From: Chitinophaga sp. YR573
GTDB taxonomy: Bacteria > Bacteroidota > Bacteroidia > Chitinophagales > Chitinophagaceae
DNA: 64,000 nucleotides
Assembly: GCF_900110995.1 (NCBI RefSeq)
Contig: NZ_FOJF01000001.1
Coordinates: forward strand, 203,199 to 267,198
Direction: 5' to 3'
Shown here: in pieces, positions 26,527-35,444 of the stretch
Layout: each line of letters starts with the position of its first letter
Position numbering within the stretch: position 1 is the stretch's first letter
Translations under genes and position numbers: made by a program
Notes under the pieces: generated by a model
Told to the model about the DNA's origin: nothing
The model's database searches: none
Seen by the model: the letters and a program-made list of their open reading frames with translations, nothing else

Positions 26527-28005
26527 ATGAAATTTAAGAAACCATTAGATTTATTACTGAACGAAGCCGCTGAAACCGGGACAAGTACGTTAAGACGCAC
26601 TTTAAGCAGTTTCAATCTGGTTACAATGGGGATAGGGGCAATAATAGGGGCAGGATTATTTTCACTTACCGGTCTGGCCGCTGCTAATAATGCAGGTCCG
26701 GCTGTTACCATATCATTTGTAATAGGTGCTATAGGTTGTGCTTTTGCAGGATTATGTTATGCTGAATTTGCAAGTATGATCCCGATTGCCGGTTCTGCTT
26801 ATACTTATTCCTATGCAACGATGGGTGAATTTACAGCCTGGGTAATCGGATGGGACCTGGTACTGGAATATGCATTAGGTGCAGCAACAGTATCCATTAG
26901 CTGGTCGCAGTATCTGACTAAATTTTTGCACTATTTCAATATGGAAATACCTCCGCAATTTACAAAGTCGCCCTGGGAGAGTATCATGCTTGCTAATGGC
27001 ACCGAGGTACATGGTATCATGAATCTTCCTGCTGTATTTATCATTGTATGCTTATCGCTATTATTGATTCGCGGCACAAGAGAATCAGCCTTTGTAAATA
27101 ACTTACTGGTGGTGCTTAAGGTAGCTGTTGTATTAGTTTTTATAGCTGTTGGCTGGGGCTTTATCAATCCTGCCAATCATACCCCTTACATTCCTGCCAA
27201 TACAGGTACATTCGGTGAATTTGGCTTGTCGGGTATATTACGTGGTGCCGGTGTGGTATTCTTTGCCTTTATTGGCTTTGATGCAGTTTCAACTGCCGCA
27301 CAGGAAGCAAAAGATCCTAAACGTGGTATGCCAATAGGGATAATAGGTTCATTGCTGGTATGTACAGTATTGTATGTATTATTTTCTCACGTAATGACAG
27401 GTGTTGCAAATTATACGGAGTTTAAAGACAGTGCTGCACCTGTTGCAGTAGCCATCGCAAAAACTCCCTATGCCTGGTTACAGGAATCCATTATAGTGGC
27501 AATACTGGCTGGTTATACTTCAGTGATCCTGGTAATGCTTATGGGGCAATCCCGTATCTTTTATACAATGGCAAAAGATGGATTGATCCCTAAAACATTC
27601 TCTGCAGTTCATAAGAAATTTCAGACTCCGTATAAATCAAATATATTATTCGCAGTATTCGTGAGTTTATTTGCTGCTTTTGTACCGGTAAGAGTGGTGG
27701 GCGAAATGGTATCTATCGGAACATTATTTGCCTTTGTACTGGTTTGCATTGGCGTGATGGTAATGAGAAAATCGGATCCGGCTACTCCACGCCCTTTTAG
27801 AACTCCATGGGTACCTTTTGTACCAATAGCAGGCATTATCATTTGTGTTTTAATGATGGTATCATTACCGCTGGATACCTGGATCCGTTTAGCCGTTTGG
27901 ATGATACTGGGACTGGCTATTTACTTCTTCTATAGTAAAAAGCATTCACTCATACGTAAAGGTATTGTGAACATTCCTAAAGATCCGTTAAACCCGCATT
28001 TATAA
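26527..28005 (+). CDS. APC-family amino-acid permease, paralogue 1
   Basis: This 492-residue protein has about 12-13 membrane helices and APC/cationic amino-acid transporter blocks: GIGAIIGAGLFSLTGLAAANN, AGSAYTYSYATMGE and FFAFIGFDAVSTAAQEAKDP. It probably imports amino acids across the inner membrane. It points tail to tail at a very similar permease (28048-29484), with only a 32-bp palindrome between them. The two share most residues of long blocks, for example AANNAGPAV, GCAF and SAYTY, so one arose by inverted duplication. Substrates are not assignable. Confidence 0.92.
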   Translation: MKFKKPLDLLLNEAAETGTSTLRRTLSSFNLVTMGIGAIIGAGLFSLTGLAAANNAGPAVTISFVIGAIGCAFAGLCYAEFASMIPIAGSAYTYSYATMGEFTAWVIGWDLVLEYALGAATVSISWSQYLTKFLHYFNMEIPPQFTKSPWESIMLANGTEVHGIMNLPAVFIIVCLSLLLIRGTRESAFVNNLLVVLKVAVVLVFIAVGWGFINPANHTPYIPANTGTFGEFGLSGILRGAGVVFFAFIGFDAVSTAAQEAKDPKRGMPIGIIGSLLVCTVLYVLFSHVMTGVANYTEFKDSAAPVAVAIAKTPYAWLQESIIVAILAGYTSVILVMLMGQSRIFYTMAKDGLIPKTFSAVHKKFQTPYKSNILFAVFVSLFAAFVPVRVVGEMVSIGTLFAFVLVCIGVMVMRKSDPATPRPFRTPWVPFVPIAGIIICVLMMVSLPLDTWIRLAVWMILGLAIYFFYSKKHSLIRKGIVNIPKDPLNPHL

Positions 28006-28012
28006 AAGACAG

Positions 28013-28044
28013 CCTGCTTTTTGTTGTATACAACAAAAAGCAGG
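28013..28044. terminator. 32-bp perfect loopless palindrome, bidirectional terminator
   Basis: Arms of 16 nt (CCTGCTTTTTGTTGTA and its complement) meet with no spacer, 7 nt after one permease stop and 3 nt before the other. T- and A-runs inside the stem suit termination in both directions. Confidence 0.75.
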
Positions 28045-28047
28045 TTT

Positions 28048-29484
28048 CTAACTATTTCTTAATTTACTGTGCTTCTTCCCGTACCCGAAATAGATCGCAA
28101 AACCTATCAGCAGCCATACTATCAGTCTGATCCATGTATCCAGGGGCAGTGCCACCATCATGGTTAAACAGGTCAGAATACCCAGTATAGGTACAACAGG
28201 CACCCATGGAGTTCTAAAAGGTCTTGGAATATTGGGCTGTGTTTTTCTTAGTATCAATACTCCTATGCATACCATTACAAACGCCAGTAACGTACCGATA
28301 CTCGTCATCTCCCCTACTACCTGAATGGGTACCAGTCCGGCAAACAAACTGATGAACACGCATAACACGATATTGGATTTAAATGGTGTGTTAAACTTCG
28401 GATGCAAGTGAGAAAATACGTTTGGCAGTAACCCGTCTTTACTCATAGAATAAAATACCCTCGATTGCCCCAGTAAGTCTACCAGTATCACCGAAGTATA
28501 CCCTATCAGGATAGCCGCAATAACAGCCATAAACAGCCATTCATAAGGCGTATGTGCTATAGCTATCGCCACTGGTGCTGCACTGTCTTTAAACTCCGTA
28601 TAATGCGCTAATCCGGTCATTACATATCCGAACAGCACAAACAATATCGTACATACTATCAGCGAGCCTAAAATCCCTATAGGCATATTCCGTTTAGGAT
28701 TCTTCGTCTCCTGCGCCATTGTAGCCACGATATCAAACCCTATGAATACAAAGAATACCACACCGGCACCACGTAATATACCACTCCATCCGAAATGCCC
28801 AAACTCCCCGTTATTGGCAGGAATAAATGGTTTATAGTTTTCAGGATTGATATAATGCCAGCCCAGTGCAATGAACACCAGTACCACACTTACCTTTAAT
28901 GCTACTACAATAGCATTGAACAGGGCAGAGCCTTTGGTTCCCCATATAATGATAGAAGTAATAAAGACGATGATCAATACAGCAGGCAAATTAATATAGC
29001 CATGGATCTGTGTACCATCTGCCAGTGTGATCAGTTCAAAAGGAGAAGCCACCAGCTGTGCTGGTAAATGGATATTGAACCTGCTAAGGAAAGTAACCAG
29101 GTATTTAGACCAGCTGATCCCTACTGTAGCGGCGCCTACAGAATATTCCAGCACCAGGTCCCAGCCTATGATCCAGGCAAACAGTTCCCCCAGCGTAGCA
29201 TATGCGTAAGTATAAGCACTACCTGCAACAGGCACCATAGAGGCCATTTCTGCATAACAGAGGGCGCTGAAGGCACAGCCTACGGCTGCCAGTACAAAGG
29301 AAAGGATCACGGCCGGACCGGCATTATTAGCCGCCGCAATGCCTGTTAAAGAGAACAGACCGGCGCCTATGATAACACCTATCCCTATGGCTATCAGGTT
29401 AATACCACCCAAACTTCTTTTCAGTGTATTCCCGCCCGTTTGTGCAGCTTCCCGCTGAAGGCTCTCGATTGATTTTTTTAACAC
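28048..29484 (-). CDS. APC-family amino-acid permease, paralogue 2
   Basis: This is 478 residues if started at the GTG at 29484. The longer frame to 29502 begins with TTG, which lies inside a perfect -7 element (29500-29507), so the GTG is preferred; its N terminus MLKKSIESLQREAAQTGG also lines up with that of paralogue 1. The blocks GIGVIIGAGLFSLTGIAAANN and FFVFIGFDIVATMAQETKNP mark the APC family. It probably imports amino acids. No upstream gene shares its promoter. Confidence 0.92.
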   Translation of the reverse strand: MLKKSIESLQREAAQTGGNTLKRSLGGINLIAIGIGVIIGAGLFSLTGIAAANNAGPAVILSFVLAAVGCAFSALCYAEMASMVPVAGSAYTYAYATLGELFAWIIGWDLVLEYSVGAATVGISWSKYLVTFLSRFNIHLPAQLVASPFELITLADGTQIHGYINLPAVLIIVFITSIIIWGTKGSALFNAIVVALKVSVVLVFIALGWHYINPENYKPFIPANNGEFGHFGWSGILRGAGVVFFVFIGFDIVATMAQETKNPKRNMPIGILGSLIVCTILFVLFGYVMTGLAHYTEFKDSAAPVAIAIAHTPYEWLFMAVIAAILIGYTSVILVDLLGQSRVFYSMSKDGLLPNVFSHLHPKFNTPFKSNIVLCVFISLFAGLVPIQVVGEMTSIGTLLAFVMVCIGVLILRKTQPNIPRPFRTPWVPVVPILGILTCLTMMVALPLDTWIRLIVWLLIGFAIYFGYGKKHSKLRNS

Positions 29485-29499
29485 GGGTATAGTTTGCGG

Positions 29500-29529
29500 C
29501 AAAGTTATGCCCTTACGATTACTCTACAA
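29500..29529 (-). promoter_or_regulatory. Promoter of permease 2
   Basis: On the minus strand TTG (29527-29529), a 19-nt spacer and TAACTTTG (29500-29507) form a full match to the Bacteroidota consensus, 15 nt upstream of GTG 29484. Confidence 0.7.
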
Positions 29530-29579
29530 AATTAATAGACTTAATATATTCTTTAGCAAGGATTCAATAGCTAATACGT

Positions 29580-31199
29580 TTAAAGTTCTTTTAAACGTTG
29601 CATCCCGGCAACAACCCGCATTTTCAAAGCGATGGCAGGGCTAAAATCCTGTTGTAAATGAAGTGCTTGTTCAATCGTATCCAAACATTTATCAAGTTGC
29701 CGTAAATCATAATAATACAGGGCAATATTATATAGAGCGGCTGTATTCGCTCCTTTGAGAGATAATGAATACTCAAAGAATTTTAAGGCATCCGGGTAAT
29801 AATGCATCTTACATAATACTATTCCAATATAAAGGCAAACATCCGTTTCTTCCCCTATATAAAAATAATTATCCCATATTTTATATAATGCAAAATAAAG
29901 CTCCTGTCTCAGGGTATCGGATAAATCGCCTGCATTTTCAATTACAGGCATAAAATTATTAATGAATATTGCACTATCCCAGCGGCTCAGCCTTAACAAG
30001 GCTATCATTTGAGGCAAGGAAAAAGAGGTGTCTTTTCCGGCTATCGCTGACGTGAGCAAATAGAAATCATCGGGGCTGCCCTGCTCGACACATAGCTCAT
30101 AGGCGATCTTTGTTTCTATAAAATCAGCTGAATTTTTCCCTGATAATAGCAAGCAGATATCAATGCTTGCATGCGCATGTGTTGTTGACAGAAAAATGCC
30201 TTTATTATTTTTAAAGTACTCTCCGATGGCGTGATAATTTAGCGTTAACGAAAAACATCCACCATGTAAGGCCAGATATGGTTCGTTTTGAAAAAGAAGA
30301 TCGCTTTGTTGGTGCACTCCTTTATCTGCCGTAAGGACCATTAAAGCACCATTGGCAATATTATTGAGCGTTTGCAGGCAGTGTAATGCACCAATAGGAA
30401 AATTGATGCAGGTATCTGGCAACGCATCTTTATACTGTTTTAATATTTCATTAAATGCTGACGTTTTATAATAAACATCGTCTACTTCCTCATAGTTATA
30501 GCTCAAAGCAATGTGATGAATAAGCTCCGCTTCATCAATGTTTGCCTTTTCTTTGGGTATGCTGATAGAAACAAGCGCTTCAGACAACTTTCCCTGCCAG
30601 ATAGAAAAAACGTCGACAGGAAGTGTGTCAAAGAAATAGTTGGCAATTACAATCAGTGGATTTCTGAGCGTTGTATTTGAGATGGACTCGCCTGAAATCA
30701 CTAATTCAAACGACTGGCTTTCAATTGCATCAAAAGTTGCAAAGTCAAGTCTGCCTTTTTTCACCCAATCCTGTAATTGTGGATGCACTAACCAATCGTT
30801 GATGGTAGATTGGACAAAGTCTGACATTACATAGATCACTTTAATTTTTCTGAGTGCAGATTGGTCCAAAATATCAAAAAAGCATTTCATGAAATGAAAT
30901 GAGAAACGGCCTGAACCTGTTCCTAGTTCCACTATATATATTGGATGTTGCAGGTCAAACGTCGGGGTACTTTCGCTGTGTTGAGCTATCAGATCACTGA
31001 TGTATGCATATGTCAGTTTCGCATAACACGCGGCGATGTAAGGATTACTGGTTACATAATGCGGTACAATCCCTTTGCTCCAGGCTTTAGTGCCTTGCTG
31101 ATTAAAAAAAAGGCGTTGCAAATTCCAGATCCTGGACTGAGAAAAACGGCATTTCTCCTCAATAATGACAGATTCTATTTGTTCGCTGCTTGCTATCAT
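29580..31199 (-). CDS. SAM-dependent methyltransferase-like protein with C-terminal TPR repeats
   Basis: This 539-residue protein has a class I methyltransferase motif I, IVELGTGSGRFSFHF (about 88-102), and a later IVIANYFFDTLPVDVF block (about 182-197). The latter resembles MidA/NDUFAF7-type protein arginine methyltransferases, which are usually about 380 residues. The last 150 residues form TPR units (ALKFFEYSLSLKGANTAALYNIALYYYDL, then CLDTIEQALHLQQDFSPAIAL). It is 39 nt downstream of the cargo-like protein gene 31239-32666 and probably in one operon with it. It could modify that partner or a host protein; this is inference. Confidence 0.75.
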   Translation of the reverse strand: MIASSEQIESVIIEEKCRFSQSRIWNLQRLFFNQQGTKAWSKGIVPHYVTSNPYIAACYAKLTYAYISDLIAQHSESTPTFDLQHPIYIVELGTGSGRFSFHFMKCFFDILDQSALRKIKVIYVMSDFVQSTINDWLVHPQLQDWVKKGRLDFATFDAIESQSFELVISGESISNTTLRNPLIVIANYFFDTLPVDVFSIWQGKLSEALVSISIPKEKANIDEAELIHHIALSYNYEEVDDVYYKTSAFNEILKQYKDALPDTCINFPIGALHCLQTLNNIANGALMVLTADKGVHQQSDLLFQNEPYLALHGGCFSLTLNYHAIGEYFKNNKGIFLSTTHAHASIDICLLLSGKNSADFIETKIAYELCVEQGSPDDFYLLTSAIAGKDTSFSLPQMIALLRLSRWDSAIFINNFMPVIENAGDLSDTLRQELYFALYKIWDNYFYIGEETDVCLYIGIVLCKMHYYPDALKFFEYSLSLKGANTAALYNIALYYYDLRQLDKCLDTIEQALHLQQDFSPAIALKMRVVAGMQRLKEL

Positions 31200-31238
31200 G
31201 TTGGTCTTTTAATCAATTCATTCAATCGGAGATCCTAT

Positions 31239-32666
31239 CTATTTGGCAAAATCGTCTGTTGCTAACATAAAATCCACACCAAGTCTTGGATGGTTAGCGC
31301 CGATGGCAGTACCCCTCGCATCTATTTCGGCTGTCATTGTTGCGTTGTCGACGCCATAGGCCCGACCAAACCACTCTCCCCACTTATTTAACAGTCCACC
31401 GTATTCGTAATATTTTTTGGTACCGTAAAATCGGGTATCCCATTGCACTTTATCACCTGCTTTCTCTATAGCCATAAAGCGAGCCCCTTCTGCCCCTAAT
31501 CTTGTTATCGCATCAAAGCGTTCATGGTACTTCCCTTGTTCATCGTTGGCTCCCTTCGCAGCCAAATCGTCGGAAATTTTGCTGTTACGATGTGCTGCAG
31601 AATAAATATATGTGTCGTTTGGATTATTGCGTGGAACATTCTGCAAGGCCTCATAGGAATCTGCTTTTGGAGGCTTATCTGTGTCTTGTGGTTTAATTTC
31701 TCCTCTTCCAATGGTGGGATCTTCTATAGCAACTATATATCCAAAGGCGGAATTTGAGAAAACGGTTTTATAAGTCCAGACGTCTTTATCCTTTTTCATC
31801 TTGTGCACGACAACGAATGGATCAATAAATCCTATATAACCTTTATCCCGGAAATTTTCCCTATTTGCATTAAATGCCTTTGCATATGTTGACGCTTTAT
31901 GCCGCGTGCCAAGCACGGTATCAAAATTATCGTTAGCTTTATCACTATCAAGATGCGCTCTGACAGAATCAATAAACTTTTCTTTCTCCCCCGGCTCTTT
32001 CCATTTTTTATCATTAGGTGGCCCTATCATGTTGACTACCTTGTCAAAAAATTGTTTTGGTTTTAAGTTATTACCAATTACTCTTGTTTCAGCAATATAC
32101 CCGGCAATGGCTGTTTTAAGGTTACTATCAGCCACATCTATTTCCTTTTCATAAGTATTCCCATTATATACTCTGTTTGCATTATAAAGACCAGTATTTT
32201 TCTCTATTTCCTTATACCCCGCCGGTATAACACCACCCTGTACTGCATTTTTTAACTGAGACACATTTGATCTATTTCTGATACTGGTAAAAGGTATAAA
32301 GTCTCTTTTTTGAATCGGAGCCGGCGAATTTTTGCTGCTGTTTCCCATTTGATCCACCATGGCTCCAGCAACGTGCGTCTTTTTTTGCTGCACCACATGC
32401 CATGCCTCCTGTGAACGTTGTTTTTGTGGAGAATCACTTTGTCCGGTGAATGTATTGGCGAGATGAAACGGTTTAATCTCCCCTGTACCATCTGCCTGCG
32501 CCTGCAATGGTGCTAAGCCAGCTGTTGAAGCGTCCTTCTCAGTATATTCTTTTTCAGATAGCGGCTGCACAGGTACTGCAGGCATCGCTTTTCCGCCTTT
32601 CGCCGTTTGGTCAGCGTTCGATGAGGACGAGTTACTATGAGTTTTCGGAATTTGTGATCGATCCAA
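31239..32666 (-). CDS. Protein with degenerate DUF4157-like leader; possible injection-system cargo or toxin
   Basis: This 475-residue protein starts at TTG 32666 (a TAA precedes it in frame; the next Met is residue 28). No signal peptide or membrane segment is present. The first 120 residues are low-complexity Ser/Thr/Gln/Pro and contain EIKPFHLANTFTG and SQEAWHVVQQKKTHV. The latter resembles the HEAWHVVQQK motif of DUF4157 proteins encoded with extracellular contractile injection systems, but the HExxH metal site is broken (first His replaced). The remaining 350 residues, ending in RLGVDFMLATDDFAK, match nothing I know. A role as a loaded effector is inference; no injection-system genes are in view. 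Confidence 0.7.
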   Translation of the reverse strand: MDRSQIPKTHSNSSSSNADQTAKGGKAMPAVPVQPLSEKEYTEKDASTAGLAPLQAQADGTGEIKPFHLANTFTGQSDSPQKQRSQEAWHVVQQKKTHVAGAMVDQMGNSSKNSPAPIQKRDFIPFTSIRNRSNVSQLKNAVQGGVIPAGYKEIEKNTGLYNANRVYNGNTYEKEIDVADSNLKTAIAGYIAETRVIGNNLKPKQFFDKVVNMIGPPNDKKWKEPGEKEKFIDSVRAHLDSDKANDNFDTVLGTRHKASTYAKAFNANRENFRDKGYIGFIDPFVVVHKMKKDKDVWTYKTVFSNSAFGYIVAIEDPTIGRGEIKPQDTDKPPKADSYEALQNVPRNNPNDTYIYSAAHRNSKISDDLAAKGANDEQGKYHERFDAITRLGAEGARFMAIEKAGDKVQWDTRFYGTKKYYEYGGLLNKWGEWFGRAYGVDNATMTAEIDARGTAIGANHPRLGVDFMLATDDFAK

Positions 32667-32815
32667 GAGGCAAGGTTATTTTATCTCATAATATTAGTAG
32701 AAATTCATATCAATAGCAAGAGAAAATTTTTTCAATCATAAACGTTCCCAATAAGCACTCCATTTGCCTTTTGATAAAGAACATTGGCAGGATGATGCCC
32801 AACAAAGAACGAACA

Positions 32816-33172
32816 TTATTTCCCGACAATTTTCTTTCGGTGTACAATTCCCCAATCTGTAAGATTGCTGATGATGGTTTGTAACGTATTGCCGTGGTCT
32901 GTAAGTTCATATTGAACCGTTATGGGTTGTGTATCTAAAATGGTACGTTTGATCAACTGATTTATTTCTAATTCCTTTAATTCTTTGCTCAACATTCTGT
33001 TGGAAACTCCTTCTATATCGTTCAAAATATCGGAAAATCGCCTTTTACCGTAACAGCAAATAGACGAAATAATAGGAATCTTCCATTTCCCATTCAGCGC
33101 GTCCATTGAATCCTGAACAGCTCTCATTCTTTTCTTTTGCTCCTGTTGGAACTCTTCTATTTTACACCTCAT
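32816..33172 (-). CDS. HxlR-family transcriptional regulator
   Basis: This 118-residue winged-helix protein has the HxlR pattern: MDALNGKWKIPIISSICCYGKRRFSDI (about 23-49), then VSNRMLSKELKELEINQLIKR (about 56-76) and VQYELTDHGNTL (about 86-97). Members often sense reactive aldehydes, quinones or redox changes and repress a divergent oxidoreductase. Here it is divergent from two short-chain dehydrogenase genes and shares with them a palindrome and an array of GTTAC half-sites. A pair of Cys (38-39) could be redox-sensitive, which is only a possibility. Confidence 0.93.
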   Translation of the reverse strand: MRCKIEEFQQEQKKRMRAVQDSMDALNGKWKIPIISSICCYGKRRFSDILNDIEGVSNRMLSKELKELEINQLIKRTILDTQPITVQYELTDHGNTLQTIISNLTDWGIVHRKKIVGK

Positions 33173-33175
33173 AAT

Positions 33176-33251
33176 GTTACTTTGTTACACCGATGTTACC
33201 GTTACTTTTCAGTACAAAGTTACTAAAAGTAACTTTAGTAATCTAGCTTTG
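33176..33251. promoter_or_regulatory. Divergent HxlR/SDR control region with GTTAC operators
   Basis: The palindrome AAAGTTACT-AAA-AGTAACTTT spans 33216-33236. Further GTTAC half-sites lie at 33176, 33184, 33195 and 33201. TAGCTTTG (33244-33251) is a perfect -7 element for the SDR genes, and TAACTTTG on the minus strand (33215-33222) is one for the HxlR gene. The palindrome overlaps the minus-strand element and sits just upstream of the plus-strand one, so a bound regulator could block both. Confidence 0.7.
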
Positions 33252-33278
33252 TTGCTCAAATCTTAAATAATAGAAATA

Positions 33279-34049
33279 ATGAGTAAACTGAAAAACAAGG
33301 TTACCGTAATTACGGGTGGCAATAGTGGTATCGGGTTTGGTATTGCTGAAGCTTTTAAAAATGAAGGTGCAGTCGGTGCAATCGCCGGAAGAAATGAGAC
33401 TACATTGAACAGTGCTGTTGAAACACTGGGTGGTAATTTTATAGGTGTAAAAGGAGACGTAACAAATCTTGATGACCTGGAGAACCTGTATAGGACTACG
33501 GCTGATAAGTTTGGGAAGATAGACGCATTGGTAGTGAATGCAGGTGGCGTTGTGGACGGGATTCCCCTGATGACGATAACCGATGTAACGGAAGAAGGTT
33601 ACGACCGCTATATGGACCTGAATTTAAAAAGCGCCTATTTCACTGTAAAAAAATCGCTTCCTTATTTAAATGACGGCGCTTCCATTATACTGATCGCGTC
33701 GAACGCTGCACATCGGGCTGCTCCCGGAGCGACGATATATGCTGCTGCAAAAGCGGCCGTTATTTCATTGGGCAGAGGCTTATCGCTCGATTTATTGTCA
33801 AGGAGAATAAGGGTGAATACAATTTCGCCTGGCTCAATTGATACACCGGTTTTTGGAAAGATGGTACCGCAGGATCTGGTGGACCAGGTGAAGCAAATCT
33901 GGATAGATCTTACGCCGCTTGGCAGGCAGGGGACTCCGGCTGAGATCGGAAAAACGGCTGTATTTTTAGCTTCTGACGATTCAACATTCATTGTAGGCGC
34001 CGATATCTTAGCAGATGGCGGTATGGCTAATGCTTTCTTAGTGAAATAA
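33279..34049 (+). CDS. Short-chain dehydrogenase/reductase 1
   Basis: This 256-residue classical SDR has the NAD(P) motif TGGNSGIG (12-19), NAG in VVNAGG, a catalytic Ser in LIASNAAH, and YAAAK (Tyr and Lys). The C terminus carries SPGSIDTP and the FLASDDSTFIVGADILADGG block. It reduces or oxidises a carbonyl or alcohol with NAD(P)H. It is the first gene after the HxlR-controlled promoter, and a second SDR follows 20 nt later. The substrate is unknown; regulation by HxlR suggests an aldehyde or quinone response. Confidence 0.93.
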   Translation: MSKLKNKVTVITGGNSGIGFGIAEAFKNEGAVGAIAGRNETTLNSAVETLGGNFIGVKGDVTNLDDLENLYRTTADKFGKIDALVVNAGGVVDGIPLMTITDVTEEGYDRYMDLNLKSAYFTVKKSLPYLNDGASIILIASNAAHRAAPGATIYAAAKAAVISLGRGLSLDLLSRRIRVNTISPGSIDTPVFGKMVPQDLVDQVKQIWIDLTPLGRQGTPAEIGKTAVFLASDDSTFIVGADILADGGMANAFLVK

Positions 34050-34069
34050 CCTTATCAACAACAGAAATA

Positions 34070-34828
34070 ATGAGTAAATTAAAAAATAAAGTAGCGGTAG
34101 TTACCGGTGCTTCAAAAGGAATAGGTGCATCTATTGCAAAACATTTTGCGGCAGCAGGCGCAAAGGTTGTTGTAAATTATTCTTCAAGCAAAGAAGGAGC
34201 GGATAAAGTGGTGAAAGCCATAACCGACAATGGAGGCATAGCCATTTCGGTACAGGGCGATGTATCGAAAGAAGCTGATGTAATCAGATTGTTTGAAGAA
34301 ACAAAGAAGGCTTTCGGCACGTTGGATATTTTGGTAAACAACGCGGCCTATCAGGGATACACTCCTATTGAACAGGTAACAGCAGAATCTTTTCATCAGC
34401 ATTTCAACGTCAATGTTTTGGGGTCTGTACTTGCTATCCAGGCATCTTTGAAACTGTTTGGCGATAAGGGTGGTAATATCATCAATATCAGTTCGGGTGC
34501 AAGCAAAATGCCTCTTCCGGCCGCCTCGTTGTACTCTGCAACTAAAGCGGCATTAGATGCCATAACGATTGCTTTGTCGAAAGAACTCGGTGCAAAAAAC
34601 ATTCGTATCAATTCTATTTTGCCGGGCGCTACGGAAACAGAAGGTGCACATAGTGCGGGCGTCACTACTGGCAGTGAGTATGAGAAAATGTTTGTTGCCA
34701 ATACACCGCTTGGCCGTAGAGGTCAGCCCGAAGATATTGCGAAAGCTGCCGTATTTCTTGCTTCTGATGATGCAGCGTGGATTACGGGAGAGCAAATTTC
34801 CGTTTCGGGTGGTATGTATGGTTTTTAA
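34070..34828 (+). CDS. Short-chain dehydrogenase/reductase 2
   Basis: This 252-residue classical SDR has TGASKGIG (13-20), NNAAYQG, the catalytic Ser in NISSGAS, and YSATK. It ends in FLASDDAAWITGEQISVSGG. It differs clearly from the first SDR but begins with the same MSKLKNKV, so the pair probably arose by an old duplication. It is cotranscribed with SDR 1 under the HxlR control region and closed by a terminator. Confidence 0.94.
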   Translation: MSKLKNKVAVVTGASKGIGASIAKHFAAAGAKVVVNYSSSKEGADKVVKAITDNGGIAISVQGDVSKEADVIRLFEETKKAFGTLDILVNNAAYQGYTPIEQVTAESFHQHFNVNVLGSVLAIQASLKLFGDKGGNIINISSGASKMPLPAASLYSATKAALDAITIALSKELGAKNIRINSILPGATETEGAHSAGVTTGSEYEKMFVANTPLGRRGQPEDIAKAAVFLASDDAAWITGEQISVSGGMYGF

Positions 34829-34859
34829 ATCGCACTAATTCGTTCCCGGTAGTCCGTTT

Positions 34860-34889
34860 AAGGGATGATTGAAAGATCATCCCTTTTTT
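34860..34889 (+). terminator. Terminator of the SDR pair
   Basis: A 10-bp stem AAGGGATGAT/ATCATCCCTT with a 6-nt loop is followed by a T-run. Confidence 0.85.
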
Positions 34890-34951
34890 ATACAATTAAG
34901 ACATGGTTAACATCACATTTTTCAGGGCTGATCAGTTCCAGGAATAAATAG

Positions 34952-35404
34952 TCAGGCAATAAGTTGCTGGGCCAGACCGATGAGCAGACCGTCGGCTGCG
35001 CGCAGGTAGCAAAGCCGGTAAGAATTTTGATACTGAACTATTTCCCCAACTACCTGGGCACTATGTTTTTCTTTAAGCCTTGTCACCAACTCATCAATGT
35101 TTTCAACGGTAAACATTGCACGCAGATAGCCCAGCGCATTTACCGGGGCTGCGCGATGATCGGAAACAACTGCCGGCCTGATAAATTGAGAAAGCTCCAA
35201 TCGACTGTGGCCATCGGGAGTGACCAACATTGCAATTTCCACGCTTTGATCGCCAAGGCCGGTAACACTACCTGCCCATTCACCTTCTATCATAGCCCTG
35301 CCTTCCAGCTTCAGGCCGATCTCCTGGAAAAATGAAATCGTTTTATCGAGGGATTCAACAACGATCCCTACATTATCCATTCTTAATAATTTGTTTTGCA
35401 TCAT
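34952..35404 (-). CDS. VOC superfamily (glyoxalase-like) protein
   Basis: This 150-residue protein has the two-half glyoxalase/bleomycin-resistance fold: MDNVGIVVESLDKTISFFQEIGLKLEG at the N terminus, then HSRLELSQF and YLRAMFTVENIDELVTRLKEK. It ends in LCYLRAADGLLIGLAQ. The positions that would hold metal ligands are only partly recognisable (His in GHSRLEL, Glu nearby). The reaction is unknown. It converges on the SDR pair and lies 40 nt downstream of the VanZ-like gene on the same strand. Confidence 0.88.
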   Translation of the reverse strand: MMQNKLLRMDNVGIVVESLDKTISFFQEIGLKLEGRAMIEGEWAGSVTGLGDQSVEIAMLVTPDGHSRLELSQFIRPAVVSDHRAAPVNALGYLRAMFTVENIDELVTRLKEKHSAQVVGEIVQYQNSYRLCYLRAADGLLIGLAQQLIA

Positions 35405-35444
35405 AAATCTTTCTTTTATTAAAGTTTACCGCTTGTCTGATTTT

